From Bacilli bacterium (GTDB taxonomy: Bacteria; Bacillota_I; Bacilli_A; RFN20; CAG-826): DNA of 62,330 bases. Under the pieces are notes generated by a model. The model was not told where the DNA came from. It saw only the letters and a program-made list of their open reading frames with translations, and did not search any database. The translations under genes and the position numbers were made by a program. Location of the stretch: assembly GCA_017445245.1 (NCBI GenBank), contig JAFSUM010000019.1, positions 1 through 62,330 of the forward strand, in the 5' to 3' direction. How positions within the stretch are numbered: position 1 is the stretch's first letter; the number at the start of each line of letters is the position of its first letter. Shown here piece by piece: positions 15,524 through 23,730 of the stretch.

Positions 15524-17066
15524 CCGTTCCTCCTTTCCGCCCGATGAAAGAACGTGTAATCGATTCGCGAGACAAGAATAAAAGACCGACGTAGACGATG
15601 GCGTCAATACTTACCACGATGAGGAGGGCGAGCAAATAAGAAACCCAAAGATCGCGCGCGGCATCCTTCCAGGGGAATGCGTTAAACAGGGCGGGATAAA
15701 GGAAATAGCTAATCGCCCCGATGATGATGCCCGCCAAGACGACTTTTAGGTTATCGAGATTGAAGATGGCGTGTATCGCGTCGCCCTTGGCCATGAAAAC
15801 CAGAACGGCGAGAACGATGACATCCGCGATCATCGTCGCGGTTGCGACGCCGATGATAGGCGTGTCTTTGAAAACGACATAACCAAATAGCAGCGAGAGT
15901 CCAATGTTAAGCACGACCCCCAAAGACATGGCGTACATGTAGTGCTTCTCTTTCTTTTGGGGGATTAGGATTTGGGTGTAGATGTCGTCGCAGAGGGAGA
16001 ACGTAAGCATCATGCTGGCCAAAATCGTAAGAACCATGCCTGCGTTTTGGTATTGATTCGCGTTTGTTCCGGCGACTAGGCCGACGATCGGCCTCGACAT
16101 GATGGCCATCGTCATGACGGCAGGAATCGCGATGACGAACGTGATGTGGAACCCATAATCGATGAGGCGCCGATAATGGATCTTGTTTTCCCATTCGTAG
16201 TATTTCGACGCACGGGGCATGAAAACCGTATAGAGGGACGTGATGAGGGTGATGACGATATCGATGCCCTTCACGCCGACGGAATACGAACCGACTGCGG
16301 CTTTGCTTTGGTCCATAAATCCGAGGAGAAAGGAATCGGTCTGGTTATAGGCCGTGACGAACAACGAGATGAAGAAAAGAGACACAAGAGGCCGTATCAA
16401 TGGCTTGAAATCGTAGGGACGTGTCTTCTTAAAGCTGATGTGTCTTCGTAAAAAGATAAAGTTGATTGCCGAGGTCAGAATCGTGGGCAATATTGTGATG
16501 AGGGCGTAGATGTAAACCTCGTTCATCGCATTGCCGGGCGAAGAGGTTTTATGAATGAACGTGTAGGTTAAAATGGCCGATAGAGCGATGAGGGAAATGG
16601 AACGGATCGTGATGTAGACGTGCTTCTCCAAGGCGATATAAATCCATTCGAAGGAGAATAGGCCGAGCAAGAAGTTGATGCTTAACAAAAAGATGAGGCC
16701 ATTATTTTCCCGTAACGAGGGGACGGTGAAGCAAAGCGAGGCCATCAAGGCAAAACTAAGTAACGTCGTGACGGCTTGAATGAGGAAGAATTCCTGCGCT
16801 TTGTGGGAAAGCGCTTCTTTATCGTTTCGGACCTTCGCGCATTCGCGGATGGCGATGTTCGGGATGGAAATCCTGGCTAAAACCAAGAAGTAATAAACGA
16901 AGGTGTTTGCCCAGGTATACAAACCGAAAATCTGGTCTCCCAAAGCCCTCGTAACGTAGGGGAAGGTGATAAACGAAAGAATGGTCATCGTCAATGTTCG
17001 GACGAGATTGATCACGACGTTGACGCGAATGGACTTGCCTGTTTTTTGTTTCTGCAGGGCGGTCAT
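15495..17066 (-). CDS. Oligosaccharide flippase (Wzx/MOP family)
   Basis: A 523-residue membrane protein with twelve to fourteen segments. The N-terminus has the flippase pattern VNVVINLVRTLTMTILSFITFPYVTRALG, where ITFPYVTRALG is the familiar core. It should flip lipid-linked repeat units across the membrane. The ATG at 17066 is seven bases after TATAAT (17074-17079, leftward) and lacks a ribosome site, so it is leaderless; the longer frame would start before transcription does. It is transcribed divergently from the GT4 gene, 84 bases away. Confidence 0.87.
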   Translation of the reverse strand: MTALQKQKTGKSIRVNVVINLVRTLTMTILSFITFPYVTRALGDQIFGLYTWANTFVYYFLVLARISIPNIAIRECAKVRNDKEALSHKAQEFFLIQAVTTLLSFALMASLCFTVPSLRENNGLIFLLSINFLLGLFSFEWIYIALEKHVYITIRSISLIALSAILTYTFIHKTSSPGNAMNEVYIYALITILPTILTSAINFIFLRRHISFKKTRPYDFKPLIRPLVSLFFISLFVTAYNQTDSFLLGFMDQSKAAVGSYSVGVKGIDIVITLITSLYTVFMPRASKYYEWENKIHYRRLIDYGFHITFVIAIPAVMTMAIMSRPIVGLVAGTNANQYQNAGMVLTILASMMLTFSLCDDIYTQILIPQKKEKHYMYAMSLGVVLNIGLSLLFGYVVFKDTPIIGVATATMIADVIVLAVLVFMAKGDAIHAIFNLDNLKVVLAGIIIGAISYFLYPALFNAFPWKDAARDLWVSYLLALLIVVSIDAIVYVGLLFLSRESITRSFIGRKGGTDAESELEGE

Positions 17067-17073
17067 GCGAAGC

Positions 17074-17143
17074 ATTATACTCCACAAACGGAGAATTTCT
17101 TAGATATGCGCGCGTTGTGCCCGCCTTGATTTTGTTCGATAAT
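17074..17143. promoter_or_regulatory. Divergent leaderless promoters for flippase and GT4
   Basis: Leftward TATAAT at 17074-17079 is seven bases before the flippase ATG. Rightward TTGTGC (17115-17120), 17-nt spacer, GATAAT (17138-17143) is seven bases before the GT4 ATG. Neither gene has a Shine-Dalgarno sequence. Confidence 0.65.
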
Positions 17144-17150
17144 GATGCCC

Positions 17151-18329
17151 ATGAAGATTCTCGTGGTATGCCAGTTTTATTATCCCGAGCATTTTTCGAT
17201 TACCGATGTTGCGCGCGGTTTCGTCGAAGCGGGGCACGAGGTTCTTGTCGTTACGGGTAAGCCAAATTACGGCTATGGCCGCATTTTGGACGGATACCAA
17301 GATGTTACCGATGAAGTGATTCATGGGGTACGTGTCCATCGTTGTAACCTCTATCCCCGTAAGAAATCCAAACTATCCATCTGCCGGAATTACCTCTCTT
17401 TTTGGCGGAGCTCCAAACGGTATCTACGCCACTTGAAAGAAGAGTTTGATGTCGTTTATTCGATGTCGCTTTCCCCTTTAATATCTATCGTCGGGGGCAC
17501 GATTTATGCTCGAAAGCACCATGTCCGGCACGTCTTGCATTGCTTGGATCTATGGCCGGAAAGCCCCGTTGCGACGAAAGCGATTCATGAGGGTTCTTTG
17601 CCGTATCGATTGTTGCATCATTGGTCTAGGAAGATTTATTCCGGGCTCGACCGCATTTTGATTTCTTCGCCTTCGTTTGAAAGGTATTTCCGAGAGAACC
17701 TCCACGTTAATAACGTGCCGATCGAGTATGTGCCTCAGCCTCCGATGCTAGGCACCGCCACGGAAACGGTTAACTATTCCCACAAAGTGAATATCGTTTA
17801 CGCGGGGAACATCGGAACCCTTCAGCTGGTCGAAGACTTTGTCAAAGCCGTTTCTTTGGTGAAAGACAAAATCGATATCGGCTTCGCGATTATTGGCATG
17901 GGCACGCGCGTCGACGCTCTTCGCCAGCTTATCTCCTCTTTGAAATTAGAAGACCATGTGTCGTTTCATGGCATTAAGACTCGCGATGCGACGGCGGGCT
18001 ATTATCTAAACGCCACGGGCATCGTCGTCTCGTTAGCTGACAAGGGTTGGGTTGGGAAAACAATTCCCGGAAAACTCAATGGGGCTCTTTCCTATGGCCG
18101 GCCGATTTTGGGTTGCTTAAGCGGAGACGGAAAAGCGATTCTCGAAGAGACCGGCGGGGCGATTATCACTAAATCGGAATCGGTAGAAGATATTGCTAAA
18201 GCCATGTTAGAACTAGGCGAAAAAAGCGAATCCGAGCTAGCGGAAATGGGCAAAAGAAACCGCGAATATTTCGAAAAGAACCTCGCGACGAAATGCGTCG
18301 TCGACAAGATACTTAATCAGATAATTTAG
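17151..18329 (+). CDS. Glycosyltransferase family 4 (WcaI/WbuB-like)
   Basis: A 392-residue cytosolic or membrane-associated enzyme. N-terminal acceptor domain: MKILVVCQFYYPEHFSITD, then HCLDLWPES. C-terminal nucleotide-sugar domain: NIVYAGNIGTLQLVEDFV and the late WVGKTIPGKLNGALSYGRPI loop. Enzymes of this shape add sugars to lipid-linked surface glycans. The start is the third in-frame ATG, seven bases after GATAAT. The last 17 bases overlap the end of the convergent GT4 gene. Confidence 0.87.
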   Translation: MKILVVCQFYYPEHFSITDVARGFVEAGHEVLVVTGKPNYGYGRILDGYQDVTDEVIHGVRVHRCNLYPRKKSKLSICRNYLSFWRSSKRYLRHLKEEFDVVYSMSLSPLISIVGGTIYARKHHVRHVLHCLDLWPESPVATKAIHEGSLPYRLLHHWSRKIYSGLDRILISSPSFERYFRENLHVNNVPIEYVPQPPMLGTATETVNYSHKVNIVYAGNIGTLQLVEDFVKAVSLVKDKIDIGFAIIGMGTRVDALRQLISSLKLEDHVSFHGIKTRDATAGYYLNATGIVVSLADKGWVGKTIPGKLNGALSYGRPILGCLSGDGKAILEETGGAIITKSESVEDIAKAMLELGEKSESELAEMGKRNREYFEKNLATKCVVDKILNQII

Positions 18330-19425
18330 CGAGAAATTCGCGCAAAACGCGGCTTGTTTCTTTAATGCCAAATTCGGAAATAACGCGGTCTTGAGCCGTG
18401 TTTTTCTTTAACCCCTCGAAGACGCCATCGTTATTGAGGAACTCGCGGAAGAAGGTAAGCGTGCCATCGTGAATCCAGTTGATTTCGTGACGGAAGGTTT
18501 CCATTAGGGCGGTGGATTTTGTCGAGGCGACGTAGGGGGCGTAACAAAGATATTCCATTACCTTGGAGGGAACGGCGTAGTCGTCGATCTTTTTGTCGTA
18601 ACGGCGAGGGTTGATGGATAAGGCGCTTCCGGCGATTAGGGATAGGTGTTCCTTCTTGCTGACTTGGCCATGAAAGATGATACGTGGGTTATGCTCGGCG
18701 GCCTTTAGGATTTCGGTATCAAATGGGCCGTGCCCCGTGATGATGAGATCGTATTTCGGGTTGGTGGTGAGATAGGCACTTAGGAGGTCGGAAAGCCCGT
18801 CTTTAAGATAGAGGGCTCCGCCATAATAGATATAGGGGGCTTCGTGCTTATATGGTTCGATGGGTTCTTTCTCGACAAGGACAGGTTGGATGAGATGTGG
18901 TCTTCCTAAAAAGCCGAATGCCTCGACGAGCTTTGGCGTCAAAGCAAAACAGGCGCTTGCTTTGGCGGCACAGGATAAGATGGCGTTGGAATAGGAAGGC
19001 TTCAGCCCGGTGATGTTGTTGGGGTGATCCGTTAAGATGGCGACGGCCTTGGCGCCGCTGGTCAAAGCAAGACGAATCGCCGCTTTGCTGGTCGAACGGT
19101 TCAGCGAGTCGAAGAAGATGAAATCGGGAACGTTCTTATGAGCCCGACCTGCTAATTTGCCAGGACCGAATAGAGCGCGGACGACTTTGTTTTTGCTCGC
19201 CTTTACGTAGTGATAACGAATTCCGCTTTCGACTTGGAAATCCTTTTCGGGGAGATCCATGTTGAAGGGAAGATAGGAATAGACATCTACTTCGGCGAAA
19301 CCGGATAAGGACTTGATGACCTTTTCGTGGAAGTTCTGACCGGCTGGATTGGGCTTTTTGCCTTCAATAGGGGCGGAGATGAAATCCGGTTCGTAAATAT
19401 GGGAGGTGAAATAGGCAATCTTCAT
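18313..19425 (-). CDS. Glycosyltransferase, GT4-like
   Basis: A 370-residue protein with a two-domain GT-B outline. It starts MKIAYFTSHIYEPDF. A sugar-nucleotide domain begins near YIYYGGALYLKDGLSDLLSA and carries DLIITGHGPFD and a late VPSKVMEYLCYAPYVAS loop typical of GT4. Donor and acceptor are unknown. It is the second gene of a two-gene leftward unit (ATGA overlap with the next GT4), so the two probably act in sequence on one glycan. Confidence 0.78.
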   Translation of the reverse strand: MKIAYFTSHIYEPDFISAPIEGKKPNPAGQNFHEKVIKSLSGFAEVDVYSYLPFNMDLPEKDFQVESGIRYHYVKASKNKVVRALFGPGKLAGRAHKNVPDFIFFDSLNRSTSKAAIRLALTSGAKAVAILTDHPNNITGLKPSYSNAILSCAAKASACFALTPKLVEAFGFLGRPHLIQPVLVEKEPIEPYKHEAPYIYYGGALYLKDGLSDLLSAYLTTNPKYDLIITGHGPFDTEILKAAEHNPRIIFHGQVSKKEHLSLIAGSALSINPRRYDKKIDDYAVPSKVMEYLCYAPYVASTKSTALMETFRHEINWIHDGTLTFFREFLNNDGVFEGLKKNTAQDRVISEFGIKETSRVLREFLAKLSD

Positions 19426-20528
19426 TTTCTTTCCTCGAGAAAGGCGGTGAATATCTTTTCGTGTTCTAGGGCGCTTTGTTCAAAAGAATAGGGGTGGCTA
19501 GATTCAATGCAAGCGGAGGCTAGGTTAGGGTCGAACCCTTTCGTTAGGGCGAGAACGACTTCTTCGATGTTGTTAAAATCGAGAAGGCGACCGTTCGCCC
19601 CATCTTTAATCACCATTTTGGCAGCGTTGGAGCAAGAGGAGGCAAAAACGGGAAGACCCCTAGCCAATGCCTCAATGACGACATGACCATAAATATCTTC
19701 TTTCGTCGGTAATAGGAACCCATCGAAGGCGCGGTAGATCGAAAAGAGATCTTTATGATTCATATAAGGAAGAATGAATACGTTTTCGAGGCGATACTTT
19801 TTGATGAGGCGCATATACGCTTTCTTCTCTCGTCCTTCGCCGATGAGATAGAGGGTATTGTCATTGGGCATATTGGCCCAAATCTCGATGAGGCGATCGA
19901 AGTTCTTCCGCTTCACGAAATAACCAGTCGCGACGAAAGCCCGTGTGCCTTGAATTTTCTTCTTTTCCCTAACGCGCGTTTTCGTCTTTTCGTTCACGGG
20001 TTCGGGAAGTATTTCTTCATCGGAGACGGAACCATAGGGGAATAGCCGTATCCGTTTCGGGTCGGCGCCATAATGCTTTAAGTATTCGACAGAGTTTTCA
20101 TCGGGTGCCAAATAGAGGCTCGCACCCGAAATCATGTCGCGCTTCAAGGAATAGGAAATGTTGTTCTCCTCCTTTTTGACGATGCCTCCGTTAATGGCGA
20201 AAACATAGGGAATCTTTTGCCGCTTGCAATAACGGATGAGGGACTGTTCCGTAAGGGTGCGCCACCCATTGATTACTACGATGTCATCCTCTTGATGCTC
20301 TTTGAGAATTGCTTTCGCTTTGAACGAAAAGTTATCGAATGCACCAAGTTTCAGCGGATGGCCATAAAGGGCGTGGAAGGAACGGACTTGCTCGCTATAA
20401 AAGGTTGGGTTACGGCCTTTCTCGAAATGGCGTTCGAAATAGACGGTGAGGTCGTTGTTAACGCCTAACGAATTGAAAAACTGAACTTTATAGGGCGCGG
20501 GATGATTGAAGACCCAGAAGATTTTCAT
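19422..20528 (-). CDS. Glycosyltransferase family 4
   Basis: A 368-residue GT-B enzyme. It opens with MKIFWVFNHPAPYKVQFFN. The C-terminal domain has FVATGYFVKRKNFDRLIEIW, TLYLIGEGREKKAYM and the donor-binding stretch FDGFLLPTKEDIYGHVVIEA, whose final Glu is the conserved EX7E-type position. The start at 20528 replaces an upstream in-frame codon because GATAAT lies at 20538-20543 (leftward), nine bases away. It is divergent from ung, with overlapping promoter regions. Confidence 0.87.
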   Translation of the reverse strand: MKIFWVFNHPAPYKVQFFNSLGVNNDLTVYFERHFEKGRNPTFYSEQVRSFHALYGHPLKLGAFDNFSFKAKAILKEHQEDDIVVINGWRTLTEQSLIRYCKRQKIPYVFAINGGIVKKEENNISYSLKRDMISGASLYLAPDENSVEYLKHYGADPKRIRLFPYGSVSDEEILPEPVNEKTKTRVREKKKIQGTRAFVATGYFVKRKNFDRLIEIWANMPNDNTLYLIGEGREKKAYMRLIKKYRLENVFILPYMNHKDLFSIYRAFDGFLLPTKEDIYGHVVIEALARGLPVFASSCSNAAKMVIKDGANGRLLDFNNIEEVVLALTKGFDPNLASACIESSHPYSFEQSALEHEKIFTAFLEERK

Positions 20529-20554
20529 GTCCTCAATATTATCCACGCGCGCCA

Positions 20555-20560
20555 TATAAT
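20555..20560 (+). promoter_or_regulatory. -10 box of ung (leaderless)
   Basis: TATAAT, then seven bases, then the ATG of ung. No ribosome site is present and no convincing -35 box can be seen. Confidence 0.55.
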
Positions 20561-20567
20561 TAATAAG

Positions 20568-21230
20568 ATGGATTTGACTTGGGATGAGTTTTTAGCCGAA
20601 ACATGGCAACTCGATTATGGAAAAAAGCTCCGCGCTTTTATTCATGAAGAATATTCCAAAGGCGTATGCTACCCTCCGCGTGAAAAGATGTTCGACGCTT
20701 TCAAGAAATGTCCTTTGATGAAAACGAAGGTCGTCCTCATTGGCCAAGACCCTTATCCCAATCCGGGTCAGGCGATGGGCCTATGCTTCTCGGTTCCAAA
20801 AGGCGTCGCGTTGCCGCCCTCGCTTCGCAACATCTACAAAGAGATGGAGCTGGAAGGCTTTGGGCCGATTGATTGGAACTCGGGCGACCTGACTTATCTT
20901 GCCGAACAAGGGGTGCTCTTACTGAACGCTTATCTTTCGGTTCGCGCTGGAGCTCCGGGGTCGCATCAATGCGTCGAGTACGATCTTTTCATGCGCGATG
21001 TTATGCGGACACTCGATGCGCTCTCCCAACCGATTGTTTTCATATTTTGGGGTGGTTTTGCGCGAAAATTCATGAAATATTGCGTGAATCCAAAGCATTT
21101 GAACCTGACCGCTAACCACCCGTCTCCGCTTTCGGCGAATCGCGGCGGTTTCTTCGGATGCGACCACTTTATCAAGGCGAACGAGTATCTTCTCGCCAAC
21201 GGGCTCTCGCCTATTGACTGGGTTCGCTAG
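20568..21230 (+). CDS. ung: Uracil-DNA glycosylase
   Basis: A 220-residue DNA repair enzyme that excises uracil. The catalytic water-activating Asp is in GQDPYPNPGQAMGLCFSV and the catalytic His in NHPSPLSANRGG; the DNA-intercalating leucine loop is of normal form. The start at 20568 sits seven bases after TATAAT; the longer in-frame start would lie upstream of transcription. It is followed after about ten bases by the TPP riboswitch of the next gene. Confidence 0.96.
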   Translation: MDLTWDEFLAETWQLDYGKKLRAFIHEEYSKGVCYPPREKMFDAFKKCPLMKTKVVLIGQDPYPNPGQAMGLCFSVPKGVALPPSLRNIYKEMELEGFGPIDWNSGDLTYLAEQGVLLLNAYLSVRAGAPGSHQCVEYDLFMRDVMRTLDALSQPIVFIFWGGFARKFMKYCVNPKHLNLTANHPSPLSANRGGFFGCDHFIKANEYLLANGLSPIDWVR

Positions 21231-21245
21231 AAGCCTAAACTAATG

Positions 21246-21331
21246 TCAACCGGAGCTGGCAGAAGCCGGCTGAGAGGGGCTGTGTCCAGCCCGACGGTCG
21301 ACCTGATCCTGGTAATGCAGGCGTAGGAAGC
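21246..21331 (+). promoter_or_regulatory. TPP (thiamine pyrophosphate) riboswitch
   Basis: All conserved blocks of the thi-box are present in order: GGCTGAGAG, GACCTGATC, GGTAATGC and GGCGTAGGAA. The pyrimidine-sensor and pyrophosphate-sensor arms flank a GC-rich variable stem. It lies directly after ung and immediately upstream of the thiamine transporter gene, which it should switch off when TPP is plentiful. Confidence 0.94.
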
Positions 21332-21345
21332 GAAATGATGATTTT

Positions 21346-21378
21346 GCCTCGTCGGGTCTTTCCGAGGAGGCGTTTTTT
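21346..21378 (+). terminator. TPP riboswitch expression platform (terminator overlapping the ribosome site)
   Basis: GCCTC and TCGG pair with CCGA and GAGGC (ending at 21371), followed by GTTTTTT that runs directly into the ATG. The right arm contains the GGAGG ribosome site. One hairpin could therefore both terminate transcription and hide the ribosome site. Confidence 0.72.
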
Positions 21379-22470
21379 ATGGAAGACGAACGCAAAGAAT
21401 CTTGGCTTGGGAATCACCTTTGGGTGTTGCCCCTGATCTGTGGCATCATCGCTCTTATCGGGCTAGCCTTGCCGCTAGTTGCCGCCCATCCAGTTACTTA
21501 TGACCCGGCGACTTGGACCTTCGGGGAAGAGAAACGCATCGAAATGAACGCGGCCATCCTCTTTGGCTTTAACGGGGCGGTCGCTTGGCCTTATTTCTTC
21601 CCGTACGGCTTCCTTCTCGCCGCGGTTTTGCTGCTCATCCCTTTCGCGACAACCCGCAAAGAAGGGTTCGCCGCCGGCTCGATGATGCTGTTCATCCTCT
21701 CCGCCGTCTTGCTCTTCGTTTCAAATTCCTTCTACGGTTTCTCTAACGCCATCGCGACCGTTGGGAATCTAAACTACGCTTCGGATGATCGGTATTGGTA
21801 CATCAAGACCTATATTGCAACCGCGGATGGCCGGCTTGGCATCGGGGCGATTCTTTCCGGAACCTTTGCTTGCTTAGGCGCCCTGACCGCTTTCTCCGCT
21901 TCCATGTCAAAGAAGTCCCTCGACGTTCGTTCGATGGTGGAAATCGCGATGCTTTGCGCGATCGCTGTCGTCCTTGATCTCATCTTCCATTACATACCGT
22001 CGTTGCCCGGCCAGGTCGGATCGTTATCCATTTCCCTTGTCCCGCTTTATATCATCGCTTTACGGCACGGGCCTAGCCGTGGCCTTTTCGCTTCTTCGAT
22101 CGTCTATGGTTTGATTACCTGCATCACCGATGGATATGGCATCTGGCTTTATCCGCTCGACTATTTCGTGGCCTTCAGTGGTGTCGCGATTCTTGGCTTC
22201 TTCGGGAAACCCATCTTGGAAAAGAAGGACTACAACCTCGAGGCGATCGTCTGCATCCTCGGCGGTTGCATCGCGGCCGGTTTTGTCCGCTTCATCGGTT
22301 CGGGCGTCTCTTCGATCGTCAATTACGGATACACCTTCCTCGCCGCCTGCATCGCCAACCTCTATGCGTTTGGCTCCGCACTTGCGTCTGCCCTGGTTTT
22401 AATCGCTTTGTATCGTCCCTTGATTCATTTGAATAGCCGTTTCCCCGTCCGGGCGCAAGCGGAAGAATGA
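21379..22470 (+). CDS. thiT: ThiT-like thiamine transporter with extra N-terminal membrane domain
   Basis: A 363-residue membrane protein. Residues about 186-350 match the S-component ThiT of ECF thiamine transporters: GQVGSLSISLVPLYIIALRHG and the substrate-side WLYPLDYFVAFSGV. ThiT alone is about 190 residues. Here about 180 residues with four predicted helices (for example residues 15-35, 72-90, 100-118, 155-175) precede it. The TPP riboswitch directly upstream of this longer frame supports the full-length start and the role. ECF energising subunits are not in the window. Confidence 0.82.
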   Translation: MEDERKESWLGNHLWVLPLICGIIALIGLALPLVAAHPVTYDPATWTFGEEKRIEMNAAILFGFNGAVAWPYFFPYGFLLAAVLLLIPFATTRKEGFAAGSMMLFILSAVLLFVSNSFYGFSNAIATVGNLNYASDDRYWYIKTYIATADGRLGIGAILSGTFACLGALTAFSASMSKKSLDVRSMVEIAMLCAIAVVLDLIFHYIPSLPGQVGSLSISLVPLYIIALRHGPSRGLFASSIVYGLITCITDGYGIWLYPLDYFVAFSGVAILGFFGKPILEKKDYNLEAIVCILGGCIAAGFVRFIGSGVSSIVNYGYTFLAACIANLYAFGSALASALVLIALYRPLIHLNSRFPVRAQAEE

Positions 22471-22522
22471 CGCGCTTGCGCGGACTAGGTATAATAGGTC
22501 CACTCTCCTAAGGAGGTAGCCT

Positions 22523-23677
22523 ATGCCTAACGAAGAAAAAATCGAACCGAACACCGAAAAAGAAGAAGTCCAAGCGGAACTCGTCGAAGACGTCGACGAC
22601 GATTTTGCGGACGCTCATCCTTTCGTCCCGACCCCTGCCGAAGAACCAAAGCCCGAGGAACCCGAAGCGCCGAAAGAGGAGATTTCACCCGAGGAAGAAG
22701 AGGTTCCTTTGACCGAAGAGGAAGAACCCGAAGATTTGGGAGAGCACGCCGAGCTTCAGGGCGAGCCCGATCTTCAATACGATGACCCCAACCTCCTCGC
22801 TATCGAGGAAGCCCGTAAAAAATGGGCCGCTTATAACCGCAAATCGGGCCGCATTAAATTCCTTTATTCAACGATCATCCTTCTCGCAATTCTCGCCGGA
22901 TGGCTAGTCCCGACGCTGACGATGAGAAACTCGGGCACCACGCCGCTTATCATCGGTCTTATCGGTGCCGTCGCGGGTATTGCGATTCTCGCCATCGCGG
23001 GCGTTGTCCGTCAAAAGGCGGCCAAAGGCGTCCTTCGCGATTACTTCAACGCCTATTACGATTCGGTGAACGCTTATACCCTCAAACCGTTAGGCGTCGA
23101 TGATATCCAAGGCGATGTCGATTGCAAAATCACCACCGAAGAATTCCTCGAAGGCGGTGCTTTCGACAAAGTGGCCTCGGTCGGTAGCCGTGATAATATC
23201 ACGTTCACGTATCGTGACATGACCTGCGCCCTCGCCGATGCGGCGGCTTCCGTTGACGGTGGCAAAGCCTTGCAGACGATCTTTGTCGGCAAGTATCTCC
23301 GTACCCACAACAAACTCAATGTTTCGGATGAAGGACTACTCATTTACTTTTCTGGTAACGAACGCGCTCTTCCTCCCGAGAAGATGAAGACGCTCCACCT
23401 CTGCGAAAGGACCAAACGCTTCAAGATGTATGGATCTTCGCAGGATAAGAAAGTCCTAGGCAAAAAGATCCGCGACGGCCTTGCCCGTATCCGCACGGAC
23501 AAGCTCCTCGTCGACGTGACCATCGTTATCAAACCTGGTCGTACCTATTGGTATCTCGGTTACGAAGACGACATCATGGTCTTGCCCAACGAAAAACCCT
23601 TCGACACGCGCTTTATTAAGGAATATCGCTGGCAAATCGCCGATATTTTGGAAACGGCGCGTTTCATGAACGAGTAA
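22523..23677 (+). CDS. Membrane protein with acidic N-terminal tail
   Basis: A 384-residue protein. Residues 1-100 are dominated by Glu/Pro/Asp (for example PKPEEPEAPKEE). Two transmembrane helices follow (about 112-132 and 138-160), then a 220-residue folded cytoplasmic domain. The layout recalls DUF3137-type proteins, but I cannot confirm that. A promoter-like TATAAT and an AAGGAGG site lie upstream, so this gene has a conventional leader. It is monocistronic and ends at a bidirectional terminator shared with the GGDEF gene. Confidence 0.62.
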   Translation: MPNEEKIEPNTEKEEVQAELVEDVDDDFADAHPFVPTPAEEPKPEEPEAPKEEISPEEEEVPLTEEEEPEDLGEHAELQGEPDLQYDDPNLLAIEEARKKWAAYNRKSGRIKFLYSTIILLAILAGWLVPTLTMRNSGTTPLIIGLIGAVAGIAILAIAGVVRQKAAKGVLRDYFNAYYDSVNAYTLKPLGVDDIQGDVDCKITTEEFLEGGAFDKVASVGSRDNITFTYRDMTCALADAAASVDGGKALQTIFVGKYLRTHNKLNVSDEGLLIYFSGNERALPPEKMKTLHLCERTKRFKMYGSSQDKKVLGKKIRDGLARIRTDKLLVDVTIVIKPGRTYWYLGYEDDIMVLPNEKPFDTRFIKEYRWQIADILETARFMNE

Positions 23678-23697
23678 AAGATACGCTCTTAAAGAAA

Positions 23698-23730
23698 ACG
23701 TCTAGGAGGTCCTAGGCGTCTTTCTTTTTG
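23698..23730. terminator. Bidirectional terminator
   Basis: ACGTCTAGGA and TCCTAGGCGT form a nearly perfect stem with CTTTCTTTTT on the right and, reading leftward, TTTTCTTT on the left. It serves both the membrane protein gene and the convergent GGDEF gene, whose stop lies inside it. Confidence 0.77.
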
